Below are positions 22,891 to 34,099 of a stretch of 64,000 nucleotides of DNA, in pieces. The number at the start of each line of letters is the position of its first letter. Position 1 is the first letter of the stretch. The notes under the pieces are model-generated. The model had not been told where the DNA came from. It did not search any database and saw nothing but the letters and a program-made list of their open reading frames with translations. A program made the translations under genes and the position numbers. Source of the stretch: Prochilodus magdalenae (Eukaryota > Chordata > Actinopteri > Characiformes > Prochilodontidae); contig JAMWET010001254.1 in assembly GCA_024036415.1 (NCBI GenBank), positions 124,001 to 188,000 of the forward strand, in the 5' to 3' direction.

Positions 22891-22894
22891 ACCA

Positions 22895-22926
<32 letters not shown>
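22895..22926. repeat. (TC)n microsatellite
   Basis: About 15 CT dinucleotides. Confidence 0.95.
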
Positions 22927-22929
<3 letters not shown>

Positions 22930-23419
22930 ATAGATATACATAGTCATATACATACATATATGTACACACACATTATTAATGGTAATGTGTGTATATGTCT
23001 ATATGTCTAAAGATATAGATTTATTTATTTATTTTATTCACATAGAGTTTATTAATTATGATTGTACAATATAATTTTGCATATCCGTCAAATAATAACA
23101 TGCCTGGAGGTGGCAAATTTACAAGAGGGCACATTAGAGGCCAATCAGAGTTTACCTTGGGCCAATGCTCCAGATCTGCCCATACCATCCATAAATGTAA
23201 GAATTAAAAAGATTGATGAACCTCATAAAAAGTAAAATGTTCTAATGTGCTATTAAACTTCATTAGGCCAATCATAAACCAGTAGATTGTTTAATAGACA
23301 AAAAAACCCTGGAATTACTGGAAATTCAGTGGAAGTTACAAATGCATGTGAGTTTTAGCCAAGTAGCTTCTTACTTACATGATTACTAACATAAATAGTT
23401 GTTCTATCTAATCAGCTCT

Positions 23420-23790
23420 GGAGCGCTTTGCCAGCTGCACTGCAGGCTTAACATTATCTCTGTGTTTGTGTATGCTTTCCTTTCGGCCCTCCAGCTTACG
23501 TTAAATTGCATGCTATCAGCGCTTCTCTCATTTTTTAATTTGCCAGAATGAGATGGTGTAGGCAGAATAATATAGCTCTAGGGTCTGTGGGAGTGCTCTT
23601 GCTCTCTCTTGCTCACTCACTCTCACTCACTCACTCTCGCTCTCGTTCTCTTTCCCTCAGAGAGCAGAGGAGTATACTGTAATTACTGGTAATGCCTGAT
23701 TTATCAAAGGCACATTAGGGAGGACTTCAAAGGGCTCGCTGCCAAACGCGTGCATTAAGCCGAACTAACTGCTTCACTGATGTTCTTTCT
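23420..23790. promoter_or_regulatory. Candidate conserved non-coding block
   Basis: Repeat-free sequence of balanced composition with no open frame. It includes TGATTTATCAAAGGCACATT (23696-23715), which contains a TCF/LEF-type ATCAAAG core, and homeodomain-like TTTAATTTGCC. Conservation is not demonstrable here; the call rests on the contrast with flanking repeat debris. Confidence 0.2.
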
Positions 23791-24004
23791 CCCCTCTGTA
23801 TTGACCCTGTGTTCACCAAGTGGCTACATCAGAGTAGAAGAACACCAAGGAAGCCTTTCCAGAAGTCGCCACAACCAAAAGACCCTTATCATTAAAAAAA
23901 GTACTTTATATTTTTAATTTAATTGTTTCGATATATACTGTTCACATTTCAGACCATATGGTTTATAAGCTCACCTTAAAGGTTTAAGGTGCTTGTAACT
24001 TTAG

Positions 24005-24700
24005 GCTCCTGCAGATGGCACTGCACGAGGATGATGTGGCTATAAATACTTACTTGTGAGTGACGGGATCCATAAATTGAGAAGAGGTGGTACAGTGCAG
24101 TGAATGTCTCGTTCCATGTTGGTTGGTGTATCTCAGCAGATAACACCACGGATGTTATCCGCTGAGCTAACACTACCCGCCAAGTAGCCACCACCACACG
24201 TGGGAGACTGGGGTTCGAATCCCGGGCTGAGTGACTACGCTGTGCTACACCAATAAGAGTCCATGGGCAAGACTCCTAACACTACATTGGCCTACCTGTA
24301 ATATGATTAACCTTGTAAGTCGCTCTGGATAAGAGCGTCAGCCAAATACCGTAAATGTAAATGTAAATGTAAATGTGTGGAAAATGGCTCCAAAGCAGAT
24401 GTTAATGATTGACTAAAAGGGGTAACTGCATTGGCGGGGGGGCAAAGACCATAGTTTGAGGAAGTAACTAACAGTAGTGGCTAAAATCCCAGTCTACAGG
24501 AAATTCTCCTTGGAATTGTGCCAGGAAAGGCATTCGCCAAATTTGGCCCAACTGCACAATTCCTTGATGGAAGAGTGTCTGAACATTGATGTGGCCTACA
24601 TCCAGAAACTTGTCCAAGTCATGCCATATCCCATCCCAACTGTTATTGCTGCTGGTGGAGGACTTGTATGCTATTAGGTACGTTTCAGTTACAGGGTTTT
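24005..24700 (+). mobile_element. Tc1-like element, family C, split by a SINE
   Basis: Left block to 24119 (GGATGATGTGGCTATAAATA ... GTCTCGTTCCATGT) and right block from 24377 (GTGGAAAATGGCTCC ... TTGTATGCTATTAGG) join seamlessly when the intervening SINE is removed, by comparison with 48590-49080. The right block encodes ELCQERHSPNLAQLHNSLM and VAYIQKLVQVMPYPIPTV, versions of the family's deleted protein. The helix-turn-helix block is absent from this copy. Confidence 0.8.
24120..24376 (+). mobile_element. tRNA-derived SINE inserted in a Tc1 copy
   Basis: It has a pol III B-box core GGGGTTCGAATCCCGGGCT near 24210 and the fish SINE tail GTCGCTCTGGATAAGAGCG, ending in three or four AAATGT units. 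The empty site is known from the family C sequence (CCATGTGTGGAAAATGG), which fixes both ends. ATGT on each side may be a short target duplication. The tRNA-like head contains a 13-bp hairpin (24131-24143 with 24154-24166). A degenerate relative lies at 30735-30905. Confidence 0.85.
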
Positions 24701-24907
24701 TGTCCAATGACCATATATGGAAACTAAGCAAAAACGTTACATTTTTAATGTACTGTTTTTGTGACACATACTTACACAGTGCAATAAACTGCCAAAAGTT
24801 TGTGGACGCCAATCCTAAATGAGTTACAATCCATTTGTTTCAGCCACATTCAGGCATCTAAAACTGGTAGAATTGCTCATACTGAAGAGCTTGGTAACTA
24901 AACATAG

Positions 24908-25341
24908 CACTGTCTCAAGGACTCTACAGGCTTCCGCTTAACAGCTCCCACTGATGAGAGTCTGAAACAGTACATATCCTGATACACCACATATACTCTT
25001 GATGCCCCACAGTATTTCTCCATATCTCCACCTCTAATATATATTTAGTGGTGTAAAACTTTGATCTCTTTTTCTGCACAGTGTAAAAGCTCTAGTTCTC
25101 CTTTCAGTTTAGTGAATATTCATGATGGACAGGCCGATAGAATTGCTCCAAACCTGCTTAGATATAAACCTTGTTCTTTCAGCCTCCACTGCAGGTTAAG
25201 AAAGCTGGTTCATCCTCCTTTTTTTAAAGGTGAACTGTATAATTCCATGAGTGCTATTTTGTAGTTTGATGTCTTCACCTTTATGCTACAGTAAGGCATT
25301 AAGATACACATAAGGAGAACCTTCTACAAGTAGCAGTGTAT
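24908..25341. mobile_element. MITE family G, copy 2
   Basis: Collinear with 63337-63896 from GACTCTACAGG through TATATATTTAGTGGTGTAAA and AGTTTAGTGAATATTCATGA to CTTCTACAAGTAGCAGTGT. The two terminal inverted repeats are lost. Confidence 0.8.
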
Positions 25342-25589
25342 ATGTTCATATTGCAGATTAAAGTGTGTTCTCTGTAGAGTGGTCATTCAGGTACGTACAT
25401 GACACTTGCAAGTGATCGTCAATGTGTTTTACAGGGTAACTTCTTTTACAGGGAGGAGTGAATGTGAGACTGTCAAGAAACCAATGTTGGGCTGAATGTG
25501 CTGAGGTCTAAACATGAAACACTGTCCAAAATATCCATAATCCAAAAAAAACTATGTATAGGAAGAAGAGCTATTTCTGTTAACAGTTT

Positions 25590-25627
25590 ACAGAGAGAGA
25601 AAGAGAGAGAGAGCGAGAGAGCGAGAG

Positions 25628-25676
<49 letters not shown>
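25590..25676. repeat. (GA)n microsatellite
   Basis: GAGA repeats with GCGAGA interruptions on the 5' side. The Ser/Leu-rich and Arg/Glu-rich frames across it are artefacts. Confidence 0.95.
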
Positions 25677-25677
<1 letters not shown>

Positions 25678-26061
25678 CAGGAAGGATGTGGAGCACAGGT
25701 GCGAAAATCCTCTGTGATTTGGCACAAACCCAAGGACGCTGTTTTGACACTTCTTGGCCGTTGTTCGGACATCGTTCGCTCGCTATCTGTGGGAGTTCTC
25801 CTGAAGCCATAAAACATTATGTGACTGTTTGGCTGGGTTCTCTTCCCATCTGGTCTGCTGAATGCCTCTGTGTTATCACCTACGTGAAGGACAGAAGGAA
25901 CAAACAACCTGAAAAGTATTGCTTTAACATTCTGTTCCTCAGCTGGCCCTGGGATTCAGCTTATTCACGCTTGGCCCAAAGAGTTGTACTGCCTCCCGGT
26001 ATCAACATTTAGGTTAAAATGATAATGATACATAGTGATGTGCATATGACGGGATCGTTTC
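25677..26061. other. Unassigned sequence
   Basis: Two overlapping frames extend from the (GA)n tract; neither shows a domain. No other signal. Confidence 0.3.
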
Positions 26062-26735
26062 ATACATTATATGACAAAGTATGGACCTAATCATCACACC
26101 TACATGAGCTCGTGGGACATCCCATTTCAATACCACTCACCTTCTAAACTACTTTCTCCTTCTGGGTTGTGGGGGTTGCTGGAGCCTATCCCACCGCTCT
26201 ATGGGGTGGAAGGCAGGAAACACCCTGGGCAGGCTTGACAGTCCATCCTAGGGCCATTCTGATACCATGGAACCTAACTCTGATGTTGCTTCTATCGCCA
26301 CAAAGTTGGAGGCATTTAACATTACCCATCACTGGCGCTAAAGGTGGCTGAGCCCAGACCCTGAAAAACAGCCCCAGACCACCCAAATTTACCGCTGACA
26401 CTATGCATGCCATTAACGTTCTCCTGTTATCTGTCGAACCCAGAGTCATCCATTACACTGCCAGACAGTGAAGCGTGATTCATCACTCCTGGGAAAGCAC
26501 GTTTCCACTGTTAAGTCCAGTGGTGGAATGCTTTACACCACTCCAGCAGAAGCCTGGTGTTGCACATGGTGATATTAGGCTTGTGTGCATCTGCTTGTCC
26601 GTGGAAACCCATTTCATAAAACTCCCAGCGCACAATTCTTTTCCTAATCTTGCCCCAGAGTTGGGGCTCTGCAGTGAGCGGATGCAACAGAAAACAGGCG
26701 CCCATGCTGTTTACATTTCCCATTAATTGCCCTTA
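26062..26735 (-). mobile_element. Tc1-like element remnant, family B
   Basis: The left terminus (ATTATATGACAAAGTATGGA) is a decayed form of the ...TATGGACAAAAGTA... end seen at 4787-4800. Diagnostic pieces follow in order: AAACCCTG-type CCTGAAAAACAGCCCCAGAC, AAGCGTGATTCATCACTCCT, GGTGGAATGCTTTACACCAC and CCCATTTCATAAAACTCCCA. The transposase frame on the minus strand is broken. About 100 bp near 26145-26250 are foreign to the element. Confidence 0.75.
26145..26250 (+). repeat. Interspersed fish repeat fragment within Tc1 remnant
   Basis: GGTTGCTGGAGCCTATCCCA and GGCAGGAAACACCCTGGGCA match, from memory, a very common teleost interspersed sequence of the type 'CTGGAGCCTATCCCAGC...ACACCCTGGACAGG'. 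A related start occurs at about 49150-49205. Its superfamily is not determinable here. Confidence 0.5.
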
Positions 26736-26845
26736 AAGAAAAACAGTGTAGATCTGTCAAGGCAGGGATTCATCTCATGACTTCACTTGTGGTGAAGGGG
26801 GAATTCTATGATTGTGTCACACTTTGAGATACAGTGATCATTAAA

Positions 26846-27431
26846 CAAATAGTTGCACCGAGAACACAGTGTGGGATTGCAGTGCTGTTGGGAAGGAAGA
26901 TAAAGGTTACCAGGAACAATAAATAATGATACATTTAGACTGATATGATCAATATTTACTGAGCTACACATAGTAGTGTCTCTCAGTAAGGCGTCAGGTG
27001 CCATGTTTACGAACCCAGCATGTCACATGTTTCAGTATGGAGTTGTAGAGGTTCCTAATGGTGTCTTTTGATAATCCATCCCATGCATCTTGAAAATTCC
27101 CACACAGTTGCTGCATATGGTGCGGTAGGGGTGGAGGTGGAGTGACACCAGGCCTTTTGGACGTGTGACACGTGCCAACAAACCGTTTATCTTGGTGCTA
27201 ACTTGTGGTGCATCCACACACAGATTTGGTAGTCCTGCAACATGCAGCCGCCTGCCAATGGTGCTGGCACTAACAGGATGACTTATGGGGGGGCATCACA
27301 GGTCACTGAATGTCTCCAATCGTGGCTGTAGGCTTATCCTTGATAACATCGCATGGGTGGCTAAAAAAAAGTCTGAATCTCGAATCATGAGCATGTCTCA
27401 CAATGTCAAACCTACAGACCAAGTTTCATTC
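26846..27431 (-). mobile_element. Deleted Tc1-like element, family A
   Basis: The left inverted end CAAATAGTTGCACCGAGAAC is present. Minus-strand pieces include the deletion-junction segment (TRPKGLVSLHLHPYRTICSN) and the AGTCCTGCAACATGCAGCC region. The right terminus is missing; the copy stops just before the palindrome at 27445. Confidence 0.8.
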
Positions 27432-27444
27432 CAAAGTAATAACC

Positions 27445-27535
27445 AGCTATGCAACACACTTTTGTCCATTTTGTCCACATACTTTTGGCTATATAGTATA
27501 TGTGGACAAAATGGACGAAAGTGTGTTGCATAGCT
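27445..27535. repeat. Palindrome, 37-bp arms, 17-bp spacer
   Basis: Arms 27445-27481 and 27499-27535 are inverse with one mismatch. They contain two inverted copies of a Tc1-terminus-like motif (TTTTGTCCATTTTGTCCACA). See finding. Confidence 0.9.
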
Positions 27536-27689
27536 ACAAACAATGGTAACTGCCATCTTGAAGCCTAAAGTTGATCTATTTTTGTCCTAGTAATACGGAA
27601 GACCATTTTATACATGAAGACCAGGTTGTTAACTATATTAGCCTATAGCGTAAGTACAGCCCTGTATAAAGCAGCTTGACTACATTTGG

Positions 27690-28200
27690 GTCAATTAGAT
27701 TTTTCACTGAGCTGTGGCTTCGCTGGTCAGCTCAGGGGTCTAGCACAACATCCCTAAACACGTCTTAACGCAGCACCCCAGCACCCAGACTTATCAAAGC
27801 GGCCACCTGTTCAGGTCTGTGCCATTATTTACGCCCTCGTTAGGCATGTATACACCTCCTCTGGGCCAATGTTGTCACGGAATTACCCACCAGGGAGTTC
27901 GGAGTGGACAGGCGTATTACAGAGCAGCAGATTGGCTCGTAAAAGTGTAATTTGTGTGTACCATGGCGAGCGACAGGGAGCACGGCGCTAAGACTTTTTA
28001 TATTCTAATCAATAGCCTCGGAGGCGCAGCGTTTTTCCGCTGACGTGTCGGAAAAAGGCCAATACTGAATAGATGAACCTTCGTTGGGATAAGATGAAAG
28101 CGGGATTGTTATGATTTGCCCCAAGGACGCAAGGAAATGTGGTTACCTAGCTGTTAATTAAGCACATATGAACTCGGGGCTTACAGTTTTTACAGTTACA
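27690..28200. promoter_or_regulatory. Candidate conserved non-coding block
   Basis: Repeat-free, higher-GC sequence with several candidate factor sites: GACTTATCAAAGCGGCCACC followed by CACCTG (E-box), CCAAT at about 27877, TTAATTAAGC at 28156. A short frame starting ATGGCGAGCGACAGGGAGC (27963) runs only a few tens of codons without domain. Function is inferred from texture only. Confidence 0.2.
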
Positions 28201-28415
28201 TCCAGCTACGCTACTGTTCAATAGGCTGGAATCACCATTTATATAAAGATATAAAATCTATTATGTTGCAGATGCCCACAGTTACCACAAACCCTCTGGA
28301 GCTCAAATACCACTACAACCCTACAAATGATAATAATTCCATCACCTCTATCACACGCAACAGACAGCAGTATATCCATTACATGGGACAGCCCGAGAAA
28401 CATTGGGCAAATGCA

Positions 28416-29136
28416 CAAATAGCTGCACCCAAAAGAAATCAACTGACAGGAATAAAACGTGGTGGGTAGGTTTGACATCACGAGACATGCTAATAATTAC
28501 AGTTTCACTATCAGCCGCACATGTGGTGTAAGCAAGGACGGGGGTTTATTGCTGTACCTAACTGACCCAACAGCCATGATTGCTGACATTCAGTGAGCTG
28601 TGATGCCCTTCATGAGTCATCCTGTTAGTGCCAGCACCATTGGCAGACGACTGCACCAAGCAGGAGTACATGTACACAGGCCGTTACGACAAATCCCCTT
28701 AACACCACATGAACATCACCAAAGATTGCAATGGTGTCGTGCCGGACTTCCAGACTCGCACTCGCAGAATGGCAGCGGATCATTTTCAGTGACGAGACCC
28801 CTTTTTATCTTGGTGAAGAGACGAAACCAACGACCAATCATGTGTGTGTGGAGGCACTGTGGTCAGCACCAAGATGAACAGTTTGTTGTCACGTGTCACA
28901 TGTCCAGAGGGCCTGGTGTCACTCCACCTCCACCCCTACCACACAAACTGCAGGAACTGTGTGTTAATGTTCAAGCGGCATGGGATGGATTATCACAGGA
29001 CACCATTAGGAACCTCTACAACTCCATGCTGAGACTTCTGGCATGCTGGGTTAGCAAACATGGTGGCTCGACACCATGCTGAGAGACACAATTTCTGTAT
29101 GTGTAGCTCAATAAATATTGATCATATCAGTCTGAA
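28416..29136 (+). pseudogene. Tc1-like element with the longest transposase-derived frame, family A
   Basis: This is the best family A copy. From the left inverted end (ACAAATAGCTGCACCCAAAA) it contains a 160-codon frame at 28600-29082. In order the product has a second helix-turn-helix type segment (STIGRRLHQAGVHVHRPLRQ), LQWCRAGL, VWRHCGQHQDEQFVV, then a Pro-rich junction PGVTPPPPLPHK, and the tail WDGLSQDTIRNLYNSM. Normal Tc1 transposases are about 340 residues with a DD34E triad; here the block with the second Asp and the Glu is deleted, and the DES motif of the first Asp is frameshifted or substituted. It is non-functional. The right terminus after 29136 is lost. Confidence 0.85.
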
Positions 29137-30278
29137 TGTATGTCTGTTTTTGGCCAGGTATGTCCTGCTAGGTCTGCCTTGGCCAAGAAGGGTTATTAAG
29201 TAAGTGTCTTAATTATTATGAAATCAGGGAGGAGTTCCAAAGTACTTCTGGAAGTAGTGTTAGCACAGGAACTCTTCGTAGCCAAGCAGAGCTGTCAGTT
29301 ATATGTTAAATACCATGACAACAAATTACAACAGTAGTTAACCACAGCACTGTGTTTATCATTTAATTACTCACGTCTCCCAAAAACATATTAAATACAT
29401 TTTAAAAAAATCTATTGGAGTGTACTTGAACCTAAGACTCAACAGAGATCCAATTCAATTGATTCAGTTCACCTAAACCTGTAGATTGAACCAAAATTAT
29501 GGAAGTTGTTATTGACAAATCCAAAATTCCAAATATGGTTCTGCATTTCTAAGCAGTGCACAGTAATGACATACAATTGCTTAGCAAGTAATGCAGTAAG
29601 CATGGCCTCATAGCAATGTGAAAAACTGAGGTGTTCACGTGGTAACGCCAGCTACACCCGCCCCACAGCAGTCAGCGGGAGAGAAAATAAAATAGCAGTG
29701 ATGCTGTATGCATGGCAACGGCCTAAACAAAGTCCAGTGAGGTGTGGTCCACTGTGGCAATATTTTCTGGACCCACAGAGGGAACATGTGTGAGGGTCGA
29801 GCATGTAATCATCAGGTCCCGCCCAGGTTTTTACGGCAGTGTGTTGACATCACGTCAGAGCTGTGAGGTGTGAGTGAGTGCCTAATGATAGAGGGAGAAC
29901 TCGGTGAGGTACTCTATCTCTAAAGCCCGGCAGTAAATAGTGGGCTTGTGTTGTGGTAATGGACTTTAAGCAAACAAGAGGCGCAATGCATTGCACACAA
30001 GCACACATGTACATGTTTTTATACGGTGCCAGGACACGGGTTATAAATATTATAGTTTATTATAGTCTATATTATATATTATATATCTTCAAAAACCGCA
30101 TTGCATATCCATTTTTATGATTTTTATAATCGTACTGTCTATACTGTACATTGTTGTAAGTTTTGTAAAGTTTACATGCCAGGGACATTGTAAAGTTTTT
30201 AATGAATGGAACTACAAGAAACGATCGTTCGCAGTTTATTGATTTGATTGACTGTTTCTGCAGAGAATACAAGACATA
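29137..30278. other. Unassigned sequence
   Basis: No gene or repeat recognised. Texture at 29620-29850 is unique and moderately GC-rich. The far end is AT-rich. Confidence 0.3.
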
Positions 30279-30300
30279 AAAAAAAAAAAAAAAAAAAAAA
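30279..30300. repeat. Poly-A run
   Basis: Twenty-two consecutive A; could be a retroelement tail, but no element was recognised upstream. Confidence 0.9.
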
Positions 30301-30392
30301 TCCCCATATTCTTCAGAGGTAAGGCACAATGTGCATATTTATATGCCCAATTTAGCATAAATGATGATAACATAAAACATACATATCTATAA

Positions 30393-30587
30393 CTAAATCC
30401 TGGAGGAAACAACTATGGGCGATATGCAGGATGGTGATGGTAGTCTACCTGCTTCAGGGATGTTTTCCTGACATGATCTTGGATCACTAACACCACTGTC
30501 TCCGGATACCATCCAGTTTTTCTTATTTTTCCAAATGTTCCCAAGTTGGCTCTCTACTCCATTGTCAGCCGGCTGCTCACCTGCCAT
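30393..30587 (-). other. Small open frame, unclear
   Basis: An ATG-initiated 64-codon frame begins MAGEQPADNGVESQLG and contains KNKKNWMVSGDSG. A donor-like GCAG/GTAGAC occurs within it. No domain recognised and no second exon found. It may be part of an unrecognised mobile element (a SINE relic starts 150 bp away) or chance. Confidence 0.15.
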
Positions 30588-30734
30588 TGTAGCACTGATG
30601 CTTACTTCATTATCCGTTAAATATTTGGTTTAACAATTCTGCTTCTTGAAAGGCTTTTGTCTAGTTTGTTAATGAAGTCCCCAACACATTATCTAAGATC
30701 TTACACGTCCTTGCTTCGGAAAATGGGAAAACCC

Positions 30735-30905
30735 TTGTGAAATTGTGGTTGGTGTGGTAAAATGAATAACACATCTACCTGCCAGCAAACTATGACCCCA
30801 TGTGAGTGACAGGGCTTCATCTCTCAGCCTGGGTGACTAGCCTGTGCTACACCAATAAGATAGTCCTTGGGCAAGACTTCCAACACTACATTGGCTCACA
30901 GTAAA
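30735..30905 (+). mobile_element. Degenerate tRNA-type SINE fragment
   Basis: It shares GTGCTACACCAATAAGA, GGGCAAGACT and CCAACACTACATTGGC with the SINE at 24120. The B-box is lost and the tail is absent. Confidence 0.65.
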
Positions 30906-31660
30906 GGTACAATTGGGAAAACTCTTGGGAAAATTCTCACATGTACATTCATGATACAGCATATTGTATATATTTCATTAGAGGTTTCATAGTTATAGTT
31001 GCAAGGCTAAGACGGACCAACTGGGTGCGCCAATTTGCCACAGCGCCACCCTGAGGGAGACCAGTACGGCAAATCTAGTTAGTCAAGAATATCAATGACA
31101 GAAACTCACCAGCTAAACAATGACCTCTCCCCAAACGGACAGCATCACATCACAAGTTTATATTCAGAGAAGTGAGAGGGTCCCAGAGAGTAATTAGCGG
31201 GTTCTGAACACCCCCAGGAACTACTACTTGTATAGTTTTAGGTCCCCACAATGTGATACAAACCTGATTCCCTAAACACACACAGTTATCAAGTACTTGT
31301 CACATGCTTCAGTAAAGGGATGTGAAATTTATGACCACTGTGAGACTCTTTTACTGCATTGGACACATGAACGAAACTGCAGTTCAGCTCAGCTTTGTTT
31401 AGGCCACAGTATGTGTATGTATGTTCCTGTCTTTTGGACGCACTCTCAATGATGTCTCTGTTTTAACACAGACTGAGACGTCAGTGTGAGTGTGGCTTTG
31501 GGTGTGTGTCCAAAAGCGTGTGACTTTACTGTACATGAGTGTTTTAATTGGTGGAGGAGGTTTTTATACCCAACAAAATTAGAATGTATAAAAATGGGTG
31601 GATTAGCTTTACACACAGCTTTAACACCCCTCCGCCGTTTAAAGAGCTGATGTAAAATAG
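30906..31660. other. Unassigned sequence
   Basis: No gene recognised. Confidence 0.3.
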
Positions 31661-31889
31661 CCAGGAACACACACACACGCTCACAGGCAGGCTGACACGC
31701 ACGCTCACACACACGCTCTCACACAAGCACACAGGCTGAATGTGTTTGAATGTTTGGATGAACAGTAGCTTGGAAACACTCTTACCCGCTTAACTACGTA
31801 CATAAGTGGAGATATGGAGGCCAAATGCTCTGTAGGCCAGAACTAGAGGTGCATAAACACAGTGTCACACGCATGTGCTGTACCAGCAT

Positions 31890-31909
31890 GCACACACACA
31901 GACACACAG

Positions 31910-31955
<46 letters not shown>

Positions 31956-32043
31956 ACAGACACAGATACAGACACAGATACAGACACACACACAGATACA
32001 CACACACAGACACACACACACAGACACACACAGGCACACAGAT

Positions 32044-32074
<31 letters not shown>

Positions 32075-32179
32075 GATAGACACACACAGACACACACACA
32101 CAGACACACACACAGGCACACAGATACACACACACACAGACAGAGACACACAGACACACCGATACACACACACACACAG

Positions 32180-32232
<53 letters not shown>

Positions 32233-32733
32233 GATAGACACACACAGATACGCACACACAGATACGCACACACAGACACACACACAGGCACACAGATACG
32301 CACACACAGACACACACACAGGCACACAGATACACACACACACACAGACAGAGACACACAGACACACCGATACACACACACACACAGACACACAGATACA
32401 TACACACACACACACACACACACACAGACAGATAGACACACACAGACACAGACACACACAGATACGCACACACAGACATACACACACAGATACACACACA
32501 CACACACAGAGACACAGACACACACACATACAGACACACACACATACGGATATGCACACACACATAGACACACAGAGACACACACACAGACACACAGAGA
32601 GATAGACAGATACACACACACACAGACAGACAGAGACACACAGACACAGAGAGATACACAGATACACACAGACACACAAGCACACAGATACACTCCCACA
32701 CAGACAGAGACACACAGACAGAGACACACACAG

Positions 32734-32770
<37 letters not shown>

Positions 32771-32844
32771 TACACTCCCACACAGACAGAGACACACACA
32801 GACAGAGACACACAGACTCACACACACACAGACACACACACACA

Positions 32845-32880
<36 letters not shown>
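31890..32880. repeat. 1-kb compound CA-rich array
   Basis: Made of CACACA runs, CACACAGA and CAGATACACA units, with internal higher-order duplications (for example the ACACAGACAGATAGACACAC block recurs near 32066, 32224 and 32423). Open frames in all six phases across it, up to 359 codons, are low-complexity artefacts. Confidence 0.97.
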
Positions 32881-32881
<1 letters not shown>

Positions 32882-33269
32882 ACAGGGTCAGGGGTAGGGT
32901 TGGTGGTGAATAGGCTGCTTTGTAACTCCCATGTGTGGCTGATTACTTTGTTTAAACTCAGCAGATTGCTGGAGGCCAAAGAGGCCAGGAAGCTTTAGAC
33001 AGTAAAACTGTCCAGGGAGAGACGTTTAGAACAATGTCTATGGAAAACTGCATTATGTGTTTTCAAAGCTCCTAGCCTGCGTTTGATATCATAACTGCAG
33101 TCACATTTTGAGGTCTGGTTACTGTTTAAAGTCAGCCCTGCCCCTGGAACAAAACCGGCCATGTCTAACTCGTTCGTTTGTGTCCGCGGTCACATTAAGC
33201 ACGAACCATTTGAACCACATTATTTAAAAGACAGCATTCCTGTTTCTCTGTAGGGATTGGAGTTAAACT

Positions 33270-33435
33270 CCCAACACTGTTAGATCTGCACACTTCCAGA
33301 ACCAGGACGTGTGTGGAGAAGGCCATCACCTGATCCAGAGTCTTCCCTTTATCCAAAAGAGCATCAAGGCAACTAGGCTACAGAGAAGCTTCTTCCCACA
33401 CGCCATCACACTCATGAGCAGCAGTCCACTGCAAT
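33270..33435 (+). mobile_element. Possible LINE 3'-end fragment
   Basis: Segments such as CAAGGCAACTAGGCTACAGA and AGCTTCTTCCCACACGCCAT resemble the C-terminal RLxxSFFPxAI region of fish non-LTR retrotransposons. Only about 50 codons remain and frames are broken. Confidence 0.4.
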
Positions 33436-33439
33436 GCAC

Positions 33440-34099
33440 ATTACAACCCACATAGCTCTTAATTATCTAGAACCACATAACCACATGTAACCCACACGGC
33501 TCTTATTTATCTAGAACCACATAAACACATACCATCCACACTGCTCTTATTAATCTAGCACCACATAAACACATACATCCCACAGTGCTCTTATTTATCT
33601 AGAACCACATAAATGCATACCATCCACATGGCTCTTATTTATCTAGAACCACATAAACACATACCATCCACACTGCTCTTATTAATCTAGCACCACATAA
33701 ACACATACATTCCACACTGCTCTTATTTATCTAGAACCACATAAACACATACCATCCACACTGCTCTTATTTATCTAGAACTACATGAACACATACAACC
33801 CACACAGTTCTTTTTTATCTAGAACTACATGAACACATACAACCCACACAGTTCTTGTTTATCTTGAACCACATGAACACATACAACCTACACTGCTTGC
33901 ATGTATCTAGAACCACACAAACACATACCATCCACACTGCTTGTATTTATCTAGAACAGCATACACACATACAACCCACACTGTTTTTATTCATCAAGAA
34001 CTACCTAAACACATACAATCCACACGGCACTTATTTATCTAGAACTACTTAAATACAAAAGTCCACACTGCTCTTAGTTATCTAGAACTGGAACTTAAC
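33440..34099. repeat. 44-bp minisatellite, about 15 units
   Basis: The unit contains CTCTTATTTATCTAGAACCA, CATAAACACATACCATCCAC. Spacing is 44 bp where measured (33500, 33544). Units diverge toward 33780-34090. The sequence differs from the 54-bp minisatellite, yet the array sits in the same position next to the shared module. Confidence 0.93.

Noticed and set aside
24200..24230. tRNA gene (B-box GGTTCGAATCCCGG)
   Set aside because: No cloverleaf can be completed and a SINE tail follows; it is the pol III promoter of a SINE.
25473..25907. 144-codon frame rich in Ser-Leu
   Set aside because: It reads through the (GA)n tract on the opposite strand; flanks show no domain.
27963..28060. ATGGCGAGCGACAGGGAGC as a gene start
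   Set aside because: The frame is short, has no domain and no donor that stands out; the start context alone is insufficient.
31794..32875. Open frames of 247-359 codons rich in Cys-Val or His-Thr
   Set aside because: They are translations of the CA/GT-rich array and are open in all phases; no gene signals.
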